Of a stretch of DNA of 64,000 bases, positions 1-10,329 are shown piece by piece. The notes beneath the pieces were generated by a model. It was not told the origin of the DNA. It ran no database searches and saw nothing but the letters and a program-made list of their open reading frames with translations. This stretch comes from Granulicella sp. (lineage in GTDB: Bacteria; Acidobacteriota; Terriglobia; Terriglobales; Acidobacteriaceae): the NCBI GenBank assembly GCA_025357875.1, contig JANYLK010000126.1, positions 29,315 to 93,314 on the forward strand, given 5' to 3'. How positions within the stretch are numbered: position 1 is the first letter of the stretch; each line of letters opens with the position of its first letter. The position numbers were made by a program, and so were the translations under genes.

Positions 1-455
1 CATGCGGGGGGGCCGAAGCTCGCATCGCAGCGCTAAAACGCGATTCATAAAATATGACTGGTCCCTCTGCACCACTGGCCTCAGGCGATGCGGGTATCCA
101 CCCCGCAGATGAGGGCGAACTTTATCCACCTTTGCGACAGCTTCCGCGCCTTGCCGTTCCGTATGCTGATCTCTATCGCCGCGTGCGAGTGCAGGAGACC
201 ATATTTGAGCTACTCACGCAGCAGTATGAATTGGCTCGTATCGAGGAAGCGAAGGATCTTCCTGTAATCGCCGTGATCGACCCTGCCGGCGTACCGGAAA
301 AGAAATCCTACCCACCTCGCCTTATGCTTGTGCTCTTGCTCACGTTCATCTTCATTGCGGCCACGGCGATTGCAATCCTTCCACGCAATCACTGGTCGGG
401 AGTGGACTCCGGCGATCCCCGCAAGAAGCTGGCCAATGAAGTTTTCAGATCATAA
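1..455 (+). pseudogene. C-terminal remnant of Wzz/GNVR-type polysaccharide chain-length determinant
   Basis: Frame 3 reads ..AEARIAALKRDS*NMTGPSAPLASGD..PPLRQLPRLAVPYADLYRRVRVQETIFELLTQQYELARIEEAKDLPVIAVIDPAGVPEKKSYPP + TM segment; GNVR-like C-terminus with an in-frame TAA at 48-50; 5' part outside the window. Confidence 0.7.
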
Positions 456-498
456 GCAGGCGGACTCGCTCGGTCGCTAGGCCAGGTCGAGGTGGTGC

Positions 499-1825
499 AT
501 GAGACGGCACCTCACGAATGCGGTGTACGGTGTGCTCAACTATGCTTCATACCCGCTCGGAATGCTGCTGACTGCGCCAATCATCCTGCACAATTTCGGC
601 GTCTCCGAGTATGGACTATGGATGATCGCCACGGCATTCGTCAGTGCTGGCGGTATCATCGCTTCTGGCTTCTGCGATGCAGACATACACGGGTCGCACA
701 ACTTCGTGGTAGCGGAAAAATCGTCTGCATGGCGCATGCGGTCCGAAGCCTGATAAGCATCAACTTTGTACTGGGGTTCACGCTCGCGGCTGTTGTCTGG
801 ATCGCATCGCCACTTCTGGCTCGACACAACGCCGTGCCAAGCCTCATGCCCGTCGGGGAATGCCTGATCTGTATGCGAATCGTAAGCGGGTTCATCCTGA
901 TGCGTGCGATTGAGAGCGTAGGGGTCAGCACACAGCGGCTTTTGAGCAATACCGGGGAACAGTGCAGATAACCACTGCCGTCCGCCTACTCACGCTTGCG
1001 TCTACTGCAATGCTCGCCATGATGGGCTGGCGAACTCCTAGCATTCTGGTGGCCACCGTGGTATTGATGTTCGTCGGAACGTGCATGCAGTTCCGTGAAC
1101 TTCGGGTGTTTCTCGGACCCGTAAGGGTGTGACCGACATTCCAGCCTGAGGCAATTAGGGCTTTATTGAGCCGCGGTGTCTTTGCATGGTTGCAGACATT
1201 GGGTAGCGTCGTCTTCGGACAGTTTGATCGAATACTCCTGGGTATTCCCATGGAGGCGTTAGCGGTCGCTCCCTATGCGTAGTGCGTTTAATTTGCACAG
1301 CCCATCTTTGGACCACCCGCCTCCGGCCTACATTTCCTGTTTCCGTACCTCGCGGGGTGCGCGGGCGTGATCTCAGGCGCAGCGTTGAAGCGAACCCTAC
1401 TGAAGGCATTTCTTTGTAATTTTTTATTAATCGCCATTGGCGCGGGAATTTTGCTTCTACGGGGCGATCGCTTGATTCAAATATGGGCCGGGCCGGCCGG
1501 CTCTCAAGCGGCCGCCGGAATTCTTACACCAATCGTGATTGGCTCAGCCCTGATGGGTCTCAGCGTTTCTGGCACCTATGCGATGCAGGCGCTTGGACTT
1601 TTTCAGACGGTCGCGTTGATCAGTGTGGGCGGAAGAGCAGCGATGTTGCTGTTGATGATCTATCTGCTCCACCACCAGGGCCTTCAGGAACGCGTCGGCT
1701 ATGGTGCGGTCGCGTTGCTGGTCTATCTGTCGTTGTTGCTCGGAACAGAAATGGTAAATAAACAATCGGACTCCGGCTCGTCGATGGCGATTCCATTTCA
1801 AATGCAGGAGGAAACACAGTCGTGA
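499..1825 (+). pseudogene. Wzx-like polysaccharide flippase, frameshifted
   Basis: Fragments in different frames: MRRHLTNAVYGVLNYASYPLGMLLTAPIILHNFGVSEYGLWMIATAF (499..), VRSLISINFVLGFTLAAVVWIASPLLA (in ORF 492..971), and 1367..1825 with multiple TM segments. Confidence 0.7.
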
Positions 1826-1868
1826 GGATATGGTCACTGCCGCTTCCTTCTCATCGAACATTTTCTGA

Positions 1869-2885
1869 GTGCAGCGTCATGCCCTGAATACGGTCACGTG
1901 CCTACTGTTCCGTCCTGAGATTTCACACGTGGATCTGATTGTCGTGCCATGGTGGACGCATATGGTGGAGTCCGCAAACTACGGTGCAGACGGCCGCGTC
2001 ACAATGCATGCAGCCGAAATCGACAACATTTCTCTAAGTCAAAATCTCTGGCATTACCGCGGTCTTCCTGCGCTTGCCGCGCGACTGCAACCTGGCGTGT
2101 TGCATCTTTCTCATCCCGTGCTCTGCATGCGGCTTCGCTTCGCTGCCCAACGGTGCTCACCCTGCACGATCTGTACCCATTTGAGATTCCCCGCAATTTC
2201 CGCCTACCCCACGTAGTCTTCAATCGTTTGATCTTGCAGCAACGGCCTAGGAAAATGGATGCCGTAGCCTGCGTCTCAGATAGCACGATGACGCTGCTAG
2301 GTCACTCTGTACCATCCCTGTGGAGAAGAGCTGTGCGAATTTATAACTGCGTTGAGCGGGAACCTCAGTACACGTCACAACTACCGATTCCTCGATGGCA
2401 TAGCGAACCATTGCTCCTCAGCATTGCGCAACACCGCCGGAACAAAACCCTACCGCTACTTATTCAAACATTTTGTCGGTCACTTCGTAAGCGTGAGATT
2501 GATCCGAACATGAACCTGCTGGTCGTTGGCATCGCTGGGCCGGAAACTCGGAACATTCATATGCTTATCTTTAAGCTCAGACTCAGCCGCAGCATACAGC
2601 TGCTTCATGGCTTGTCCGGGTCAGAGTTGCAGTGGTGCTAAGCACGATGCGAAGTGCTTGTTGCCCCTTCGGAGACAGAAAGATTTGGCCTTCCGGTTGC
2701 CTAAGGCCTGCTGGCGGGCGGGCGCGTTGTGTTCGGACATGCCCCCTTTCCATGAAGTTGGAGCTACGTATTGCCGCTTTGTGGCGTTAGGAAGCGGCGA
2801 AGAAGAAGCGCTAACGTTAGCGATCCGGGATACGCTGCAAGAGCCTACAGGGGAGCTGGTGTCTCTTCCACACTTGTCCGCATAG
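1869..2885 (+). pseudogene. Glycosyltransferase family 4-like, frameshifted
   Basis: SQNLWHYRGLPALAARLQPGVLHLSHPV (ORF 1869) continues in another frame as CPTVLTLHDLYPFEIPRNFRLPHVVFNRLILQQ..VDAVACVSDSTMTLLG (ORF 1949), then CSDMPPFHEVGATYCRFVALGSGEEEALTLAIRDTL in a third (ORF 2526). Confidence 0.75.
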
Positions 2886-2963
2886 GTTCTTGCAACCCAG
2901 TCAATTCCGGTAACCACTCTTGCAGGCTACCAGCGTGTTGCACAAGACCCTGTATCTAATTCC

Positions 2964-3767
2964 GTGTCGGCACATGGTTACACCGATCTGTTTGGCGCTA
3001 GAGTAGGTGCGATTGCTCTCGACATGACAGTCGATAGGTCTGACCGATCCATTGCATCTCGCAATCGCGGCTGCATATGTGTCACGGGCGTTCATGGAGT
3101 GATGGAACCATGCATTCTTAAATACTCCCGATGGTATGCCGATGTTCTAGATTGGTCACTATCAGGGGCATTTGCAGATAAACCGCATATGCGGCCCGGA
3201 CTATTGGGCGGCTATGTACCAACTTCCCGTCAAACGTTGCTACCGGCACTTTTTATCCGGAGGCCAACTAAGCATGGCACAACTTTTAAAAGCAGCACTC
3301 CAAAGGAGGTTTTCGTGCTGCAAGTAGTCGGGACATACACAGCTCCATTCAGTGATCTCTCTTCTAAAAAAGAACAGAAGTTGTTGAGCGAAGTAAGGGA
3401 TCTAAAAGCGCACATTCTGTGGCTCGGCCTGAGTACGCCGAAGCAAGAGAGATTTATGGCGCAGTATATCGACCGCCTGCAAGTGCCTCTACTAGTTGGA
3501 GGTGGAGTTGCGTTCGACTTTCATATCGAACGTATTTACGATTGCTCCGATTGGGTAACACGACCGGGGCTGCAGTCGCTGCATCGCCTTATTCAAGATC
3601 TGGGACACCCCTGGAAACGGTATGTTCGCAATAATCCTGCATTAATCTGGAACATAACATTGCAGGCGCTCAAGTTGCGACAGTTTCCCACCAGCGGCGA
3701 AGTAGACATATTCCAAGCACAAGAGAACGTCGGAGTTGCCGATGACGTTGGAGCGTGTCGCATTTAA
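2964..3767 (+). pseudogene. WecG/TagA/CpsF-family glycosyltransferase with compensating frameshifts and an amber codon
   Basis: Open frame gives CVTGVHGVMEP and later QVVGTYTAPFSDLSSKKEQKLLSEVRDLKAHILWLGLSTPKQERFMAQYIDRLQVPLLVGGGVAFDF; the missing middle (DGMPMF*..CGPDYWAAMYQLPVKRCYRHFLSGGQLSMAQLLKAALQRRFS) is read in another frame at about 3130-3325. Confidence 0.85.
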
Positions 3768-4129
3768 TTCCAAATTATGCGGCACCAATATGGGGACAAT
3801 TCATTAACGCGTGGATGACGAGCCGTGAGGCGTTCATGACTAACTTGGAGACAGCTGGTATTGCAATCGGAATAGATTAGATCGACGACCTAGCTGTCCG
3901 GTCGTCGGGAATGCCTGGATCGAAGGGAACGCTGAACTACGGCGAGCTCTTGTCGATCGTTAGTTTTCTACCCCATCTGCTTTCGCCAGGCAGCCAAGGC
4001 ATTTCACAAATGTATAGCCACTGAGCCGCTTCGCGATCCAGCAACAATATTGTTTTGTAGGTGCCTATGAATCTAAATATAACAAAGTCGGAAAATACGA
4101 TAATACCCCTGCGGCGAGTAGTCTAACCT

Positions 4130-5300
4130 TGCCCTCGCGGTCGACTTCTTCCTTTCAATCCACTCCGTCATTTCGGTGTTTTGTGTGCGCCGTTTAGGTA
4201 AAGATCCGCAGATAGATACCGAGACCAAGCTTGGGTTCAATTTCTTCATCCTCGGGCTCGTATGCTTTGCGCAATTAGGGACTGCGAATCAAACGTTTCA
4301 CGCCACCTTGCGCTTAGCTAGCATTCGGTGGGTAATTTTGTGTCTGAGTATTTCCGGATGCGGTCGATTGTGGAGCGAGACGGCTTTGCTCACCACCTCT
4401 ATCGTTTACTGGTGTGGCACCGCCTCCGATGTCGTGATAGTGGTCCTGCTCTTGACCGCCGGTTCTGCAAGAGGAACCGTGATTTCGTTGATGAAGGGCT
4501 TTGTCTGGGGTGCTTGCTGCATCGCCCTGATCGCTTGAATGATGCACACGCAGTACGATCTGCGGCTCGGTGACGGCAACTTCTATAATTCCAATACAGT
4601 TGCTGATATCTGCGCCTTTGCGTTTTGCTACTCTCAATACCTGCTGCGGCGGAATGAAGGTAAGTCGACGCTCACCATTTTATTTCTGGTGACACTCATT
4701 CGCAGCCTAACTAAGACCACCATCGTCGCTTTCCCTGTGAGCGCATGCTATCTTCTGATTCAGGATTGATCCATAGGCCGCAAGGTCAGGATACTTTCAC
4801 CTTTGCATCGATTTTAATCATCTTTGTCTTCTAGGGTCTCTCCGAGGCCTATTGCGATTTCTATACGACGTACGGCAATCAGTCCGAGACTTTGACAGGA
4901 CGAACCGCAATATGTGGCCTATGTACTAGGAGCAGCAATTCAACATCCCTTGATCGGCCATGGGTTGGATTCCATGTGAAAAGTTGTTCCTACTTTTGGA
5001 ATATGTGAAGCAAGACACGCCGAAAACGAACTCCTGGAACAGCTCTATTGCTATGGCCTAGCAGGCGTCGTCGTTCTCTGTGGCCTATACACAAGTCTCT
5101 ATCAGAAGATTGGAAGAGTTCAGCCGGGGCCGGTCAGGATCATCTTCGTCAGCATCCTGATTTACGTAATGGTCACGGATTTGCCGAAGCTGAGCCTTTC
5201 GACCTGCTGCTTCCTTCATGGTCAGTGGTTATGATTGCCATGCTCGTGAACTGTGCCGAAGAAGTGAGACAAGAAGGGACGATCGTATTGCTCCGAGCGC
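4130..5300 (+). pseudogene. O-antigen ligase/polymerase-like (Wzy/ExoQ) multi-TM protein, fragmented
   Basis: Hydrophobic fragments in several frames: ORF 4176..4538; LGDGNFYNSNTVADICAFAFCYSQYLLRRNEGKSTLTILFLVTLIRSLTKTTIVAF (4539..); AENELLEQLYCYGLAGVVVLCGLY; EAEPFDLLLPSWSVVMIAMLVNCAEE (5048..). Confidence 0.6.
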
Positions 5301-5409
5301 CGTTTGAAGCTGATTCTGCGATGGAATTGTCACCCAATTGTAATTTGTGAGCATTCGCCGAAATATTGGATTAGTATCGGCCAAAATGGTAAACGGAGGT
5401 CGAAATACT

Positions 5410-6150
5410 ATGGTTACTGATACTGATTTGGTTGGAGAAGAGATAGAACTCGATAGTGTGTCTCCAACAAACCTCGGCACAATCCTTGTCATTGAAGATG
5501 ACCCGCGCATGCAGAAGGTCCTGCGCAGAATCTTTGTTAGTGAGCATTATGCTGTTGCCGTCGCCGGTGATGGTCAAACTGGGCTTGAGTTGTTTCAGAG
5601 CGAACGGCCGATCGCTGTCGTTCTCGATCTGATTCTTCCGAAGATATCCGGCCGCGAGTTGTGCCAGACCTTCAAGAGCCTCTCGAATGAAACTCCGATT
5701 GTTGTTCTGAGTGCGATCAGTGAAGTGGTCGACAAGGTGCTGCTCCTGGAATTGGGTGCGGACGACTACGTCACCAAACCCTTTAGCCCACGAGAACTTA
5801 CGGCTCGCGTTCAGGCAGCGATCCGAAGACAACGGAAGCCAGTCGGGGCCACATTGTTTCGTTTTGCGGATTGCGAGATCGACTTCAAGAGTATGGGCGC
5901 GCGGCGTAACGGTATTCCCGTGATCCTCACTGCCCACGAGTTCAAGCTGCTGAAGTTCTTCACAGACAATATTGACCACGTGCTTACACGGGAGCTTCTG
6001 CTCAATGAGGTTTGGGGATACAACTCGTATCCGACTACGCGGACCGTCGATAATCAAATACTGAAGCTGCGTCAGAAGCTAGAGCCAGATCCGGCCAATC
6101 CAAAGCATTTGTTGACGATTTACGGTGCAGGATACAAATTTGTCCCATAA
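5410..6150 (+). CDS. OmpR/PhoB-family response regulator
   Basis: Receiver (VIEDDPRMQKVLRRIF..VLDLILPKISGRE..LGADDYVTKPFSPREL) plus winged helix (TVDNQILKLRQKLEPDP..GAGYKF). GGAGG at 5395-5399 upstream of ATG 5410. Confidence 0.95.
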   Translation: MVTDTDLVGEEIELDSVSPTNLGTILVIEDDPRMQKVLRRIFVSEHYAVAVAGDGQTGLELFQSERPIAVVLDLILPKISGRELCQTFKSLSNETPIVVLSAISEVVDKVLLLELGADDYVTKPFSPRELTARVQAAIRRQRKPVGATLFRFADCEIDFKSMGARRNGIPVILTAHEFKLLKFFTDNIDHVLTRELLLNEVWGYNSYPTTRTVDNQILKLRQKLEPDPANPKHLLTIYGAGYKFVP

Positions 6151-6184
6151 AGTCAAAGTTGGTTGCACGTCGGACGATGCCACT

Positions 6185-8002
6185 ATGGAGGCAAGTCGCA
6201 CCCTCAAGAGGCAGGGCATCCGAACGCACGTCCTGCTTGTTGTCGCCATGGCGCTGGTCATTTCAATCGTCACGGGTGTAAGTCTGCTGCTGATCCGCAA
6301 TCTCCTGCGTGCCGAGGTGACCAACAACTTGTCGCAGGATCTCAGCCATTCCGTCATCACTTTTCAGAATCTGCAAGCCGAACGGGTGGGAGCGCTTGAG
6401 CGCGAAAATTCTCTGCTTGCTAAACTCCCGACTCTCAAAGCCTTGATGACCAGCGGTGATGACCTCACCATTCAGGATGGAGCAACTGAATTCTGGCAAC
6501 TGAGCGGAGACGACCTGTTTGCTCTCGCGGATTCGAGTGGGCGGGTAGTGGCAGCGTATTCCAAAGGTGCACCCGCTGACGCAACTCTTCGTCAGGGAAT
6601 GAAGGCTCTGTTGGCTTCTCGAGGCAGACACTATCTTATCGATGGTCGTGGGCTCTATGTCTGCTCGATTCTTCCGGTTTACTTCGGAACCGATGAAGAG
6701 GGGACGCTCTTGGGGTATGTTGTCAGCGGCGTTTCCATTGAACGAACGGTGCGCGAGATCAGCCAGCCTACCGGGGTGGAAGCTACTTTTCTTAGCGGCG
6801 GGGCGATTGTAGCCAGCACACTGAGTCCTGCTGGGCAGGCCAGTTTGGCGACGCAGCCCCGCCTATTTTCTGGACCGCTGGAGGAGCCGTCAACAGTAGA
6901 TTTTGGCAGCACGCGATTTCTTGCTGCGACGGAAGACCTATCCGCAACCGCCACTTCTCCTCTAAAGCTGCTCGTTCTGAAGTCCTTCGAGCCAGCGGAG
7001 CGTTCTATCAATCGGATTGACCGGATGGTATTAAGCGCCGGCTTACTGGCTTTGCTTTCGGGCACAATTCTGATGGTTGCACTTTCGCGGCTGGTGACTC
7101 GCCCGTTGGAGGAGCTTTCACGAAGTGTCATAGCGTTCGGCGTGGGCGATGGAAAATACCGAATACCAAGGTATGGCACGCAGGAAGTACGACAACTCAG
7201 TACAGCCTTCGCCGACATGCGCAACGAGATTCAGCAGGCTAACCGGGCACTGCTTGAATCAGAACGACTAGCCACGATTGGCCGTATGGCAAGTTCGGTA
7301 TCGCATGATCTTCGCCATTATCTGGCCGCAATTTATGCGAACTCGGAATTTCTTGCTTCGGATCGGCTCTCGGAAAAGGAACGGACGGAGATCTTTGCGG
7401 ATGTGCGTACGGCGGTGCATGGGACGACCGACCTGATTGAATCGCTGCTGATCTTCAGTCGCACTGGAGCTGGCGTTAAACGATCGCCGGAGTTGATGGC
7501 CACGCTTGTGGAGAATGCGGCTACACTGATCCGCGCGCATCCCGATGCGGAGGGAGTGTCGCTGGTGACGCGGTGCGACGATCCCGCGCACACCGTAATT
7601 ACCGCCGATGGCAAGCAGATGGAACGTGCGATTTCGAATCTTATGCTCAATGCATGCCAGGCCGGGCGCAGCACCAAGGTCGTCGTTGCCCTTGAAGTAC
7701 GGGAGGAGCATATGATTGTTAGCGTTATCGACAATGGCGAAGGGGTTCCGGAAGGCATTCGCAACAGTCTCTTTGAACCCTTTGTTAGCGAAGGAAAGCA
7801 GAAGGGTACGGGCCTTGGTCTTACCCTGGCTCACTGCATTGCAGCTGAGCATGGAGGAGAGGTTGTCCTGCTGCGAAGCTGTCCTGGTGAAACGATCTTT
7901 CAAATGAAGTTTGTGCGCGAACTTCAATCCTATGATGAACCGGCCGTATCCGAGGCAATTCGTCGCAAAAGGGTCATCGAGCATGAGAACTTACGGTTCT
8001 AG
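6185..8002 (+). CDS. Membrane sensor histidine kinase with HAMP
   Basis: Two TM segments, HAMP (LSRLVTRPLEELSRSV), H-box SSVSHDLRHYLAAIYANSEFL, N-box MLNACQAG, DNGEGVPEG, GTGLGLTLAH. ORF can begin at GTG 6125; ATG 6185 chosen. Confidence 0.92.
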   Translation: MEASRTLKRQGIRTHVLLVVAMALVISIVTGVSLLLIRNLLRAEVTNNLSQDLSHSVITFQNLQAERVGALERENSLLAKLPTLKALMTSGDDLTIQDGATEFWQLSGDDLFALADSSGRVVAAYSKGAPADATLRQGMKALLASRGRHYLIDGRGLYVCSILPVYFGTDEEGTLLGYVVSGVSIERTVREISQPTGVEATFLSGGAIVASTLSPAGQASLATQPRLFSGPLEEPSTVDFGSTRFLAATEDLSATATSPLKLLVLKSFEPAERSINRIDRMVLSAGLLALLSGTILMVALSRLVTRPLEELSRSVIAFGVGDGKYRIPRYGTQEVRQLSTAFADMRNEIQQANRALLESERLATIGRMASSVSHDLRHYLAAIYANSEFLASDRLSEKERTEIFADVRTAVHGTTDLIESLLIFSRTGAGVKRSPELMATLVENAATLIRAHPDAEGVSLVTRCDDPAHTVITADGKQMERAISNLMLNACQAGRSTKVVVALEVREEHMIVSVIDNGEGVPEGIRNSLFEPFVSEGKQKGTGLGLTLAHCIAAEHGGEVVLLRSCPGETIFQMKFVRELQSYDEPAVSEAIRRKRVIEHENLRF

Positions 8003-9578
8003 ACCAAAACGATATTATCCCGTTCGAAGCGCAATCCGAGTAGTGCCCTTTCTGGCGCTGTTCTTCGGACTTGGGCCGCACCTTCTTGTCGCGCAAACCG
8101 GAAATCAAGGGAGCCTGTTAGAACAGGTGCGGAACTTGACCGACTCCATGGCGCGAACGCAAGCCCAGCTTCAGCAGTCGCAACAACAACTCGACGTGAT
8201 GCGTCAGCAACTGTTTGTATTGCAGCGTCAGATGGCGCAAACCGGATCAAGGGTATCGATTCCTGAGCTTTCGGCTCCTACTCCGCAAACCTCTTCTTCC
8301 GTGTCAGCGCCGAACGCCTCCAATGCGGCTGCCGCGATCGATGACCTCCGGGAGCGGCAGGCAATGCAACAGTCCCAGATAGCTACTCACGAGCAATCGA
8401 AAGTGGAAAGCGAATCAAAGTATCCGGTTAAGATCACTGGCCTGTTGCTGCTGAATGGTTTTATCAATACAGGAGCCGTCGACATGGCGGCTACGCCAAC
8501 CATTTCGATTCCCGGTTTGGGCAGTACAGGAGTTTCGCTGCGGCAAACCGTGCTGGGTTTTACGGCCCGCGGTCCACATCTGTTTGGTGCTCGCAGCTAT
8601 GCCGATCTGAATGTGGATTTTGGTGGCAATTCGCAGCTAGGCACTCCGACGACGAGCTACACCGGGTACTACAACGCCAACACTACGTTACTGCGGCTCC
8701 GCACCGCCCACGCGGGCCTAGAGTGGCAGCACGCCGGGGCATATTTCTCGCTCGATCGCCCAATCTTCAGCCCGGACGCGCCCACTTCGCTGGCCGCAAT
8801 GGCCGAGCCGGCGCTGGCGTGGTCGGGCAACTTGTGGACCTGGAATCCCCAACTCGGGATCACCCACGATATAGGGTTGTCGGGCTCTCGCAGTCTCCGC
8901 CTGCAAGCCGGATTGATGGATGTTGGCGATGCTCCTGTGTCTCCGGTCATTCACTATGCCAGCACGACAGGGGCAACGCCCACCGCAGCAGAAGCGAGTC
9001 GCTGGCCCGGCGCGGAAGCCCGTATCGCGCTCGTCGGCTCTAACCCGGACGGGGGCAACCACATTGGATTCGGCGGTTATTTCGCGCCTCATCTCAGTCC
9101 GGCAGGCCAACGCTTCGACGCGTGGGCTGGCACCCTGGACGCGAGGTTGATGCTGCCCGGCCGGCTTGAACTGACTGGGACCTTTTACCGCGGAGAAGCA
9201 TTGGGCGGTCTTGGGGGCGGAGCATTCAAAGATTTTGTGGATTACGTCAATCCGTATTCAGGCAAGTACTACTTTCGGCCGCTCGACGACGTGGGAGGAT
9301 GGGCGCAAATAAAAGAAAGATTCAGTGAACGGCTGGAATTCAACACTGCAATCGGACTGGATAATGTCTTCGCCCGAGAATTACGTCGATATGCTGTTCC
9401 TGGCGGCACCATGTATCAGAATCTTGCAAGAAATCGCACCTATACCGGTAACGTGATTTATAGTCCGACCGCCTACCTACTCTTTTCGCTGGAGTACCGA
9501 TACCTCTACAGTTCGCCGATTGCCGGCATGTCGACGGGGAGCAATATCATTGGCGTAGCCGCGGGGTACAAGTTTTGA
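7983..9578 (+). CDS. Outer-membrane porin with N-terminal coiled coil (DcaP-like)
   Basis: Signal peptide, Gln-rich coiled coil (LLEQVRNLTDSMARTQAQLQQSQQQLDVMRQQLFVLQRQM), then alternating beta-barrel pattern ending in ..GVAAGYKF. Confidence 0.75.
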   Translation: MRTYGSRPKRYYPVRSAIRVVPFLALFFGLGPHLLVAQTGNQGSLLEQVRNLTDSMARTQAQLQQSQQQLDVMRQQLFVLQRQMAQTGSRVSIPELSAPTPQTSSSVSAPNASNAAAAIDDLRERQAMQQSQIATHEQSKVESESKYPVKITGLLLLNGFINTGAVDMAATPTISIPGLGSTGVSLRQTVLGFTARGPHLFGARSYADLNVDFGGNSQLGTPTTSYTGYYNANTTLLRLRTAHAGLEWQHAGAYFSLDRPIFSPDAPTSLAAMAEPALAWSGNLWTWNPQLGITHDIGLSGSRSLRLQAGLMDVGDAPVSPVIHYASTTGATPTAAEASRWPGAEARIALVGSNPDGGNHIGFGGYFAPHLSPAGQRFDAWAGTLDARLMLPGRLELTGTFYRGEALGGLGGGAFKDFVDYVNPYSGKYYFRPLDDVGGWAQIKERFSERLEFNTAIGLDNVFARELRRYAVPGGTMYQNLARNRTYTGNVIYSPTAYLLFSLEYRYLYSSPIAGMSTGSNIIGVAAGYKF

Positions 9579-10303
9579 CGAGAAACAAACGGCTCTGTAA
9601 TTGGATACTCTTTGCCGTTGCAATGGCGCCGGGCATGATTTGCGCCCAGACACGATCTTCACCGCTTCAAGTCGGGGAAGTACAGCTTCGGATAAATTCA
9701 ACGCAGGCGGGAAAACATCGGATCGTACCGGCCGTCATTTGGCTGGAGCCGCTCGCAGGGGCTCCGGCTCTACCCTTTTCCTCCGCCAGACACTACACGC
9801 TACTGCAAAAGAATCGACAATTCATTCCGCATCTTCAGGTTATTCCGGTAGGCACCGCAGTTTCGTTTCCCAATGCTGACCCTTTTTTTCACAACGTCTT
9901 TTCGCTTTTCGATGGCAAACGCTTCGACCTCGGCCTCTATGAGGCTGGCTCGAGTAAGTCAGTCACCTTTACTCGCGAGGGTGTCTCGTATATTTTTTGC
10001 GATATTCATCCAGAGATGAGCGCGGTTGTACTGGCGCTGCCGACGCCGCTCTACGCGGTGGCGGATGCGAACGACTCGTTTGTGCTCCGCGATGTTCCTT
10101 CGGGAGATTACAACCTGCACCTATGGGTGGAGGGAGTGCCGCAGAATGTTGTCGATGGCTTGACTCGCCTCGTGCATCTTACCGCGCAAACCGTTGATCT
10201 CGGGATGCTGGATGTCCCGACTATGTCCGGTGGAATGGAACATCATCGAGATAAATTCGGGAACACGTACGATCCGCACTCCAAATCCCCGTACGGACCG
10301 TGA
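9575..10303 (+). CDS. Secreted cupredoxin/plastocyanin-like protein
   Basis: FPNADPFFHNVFSLF..SYIFCDIHPEMSA gives H...C..H..M type-1 Cu ligand spacing; signal peptide; TTG start overlaps upstream stop (TTGA). Confidence 0.75.
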   Translation: MTRNKRLCNWILFAVAMAPGMICAQTRSSPLQVGEVQLRINSTQAGKHRIVPAVIWLEPLAGAPALPFSSARHYTLLQKNRQFIPHLQVIPVGTAVSFPNADPFFHNVFSLFDGKRFDLGLYEAGSSKSVTFTREGVSYIFCDIHPEMSAVVLALPTPLYAVADANDSFVLRDVPSGDYNLHLWVEGVPQNVVDGLTRLVHLTAQTVDLGMLDVPTMSGGMEHHRDKFGNTYDPHSKSPYGP

Positions 10304-10329
10304 TGCCCGAGGTAAACGTTCACACTCCG

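Noticed and set aside
3770-4130. Possible additional gene between the WecG and Wzy-like remnants
   Set aside because: No frame gave a family resemblance I could defend; left as unassigned decayed sequence.
5371-6057. 228-aa minus-strand ORF opposite the response regulator
   Set aside because: Antisense shadow of a well-supported OmpR-family regulator.
7268-7984. 238-aa minus-strand ORF opposite the histidine kinase
   Set aside because: Fully overlaps conserved kinase H/N/G boxes on the other strand; no domain motifs.
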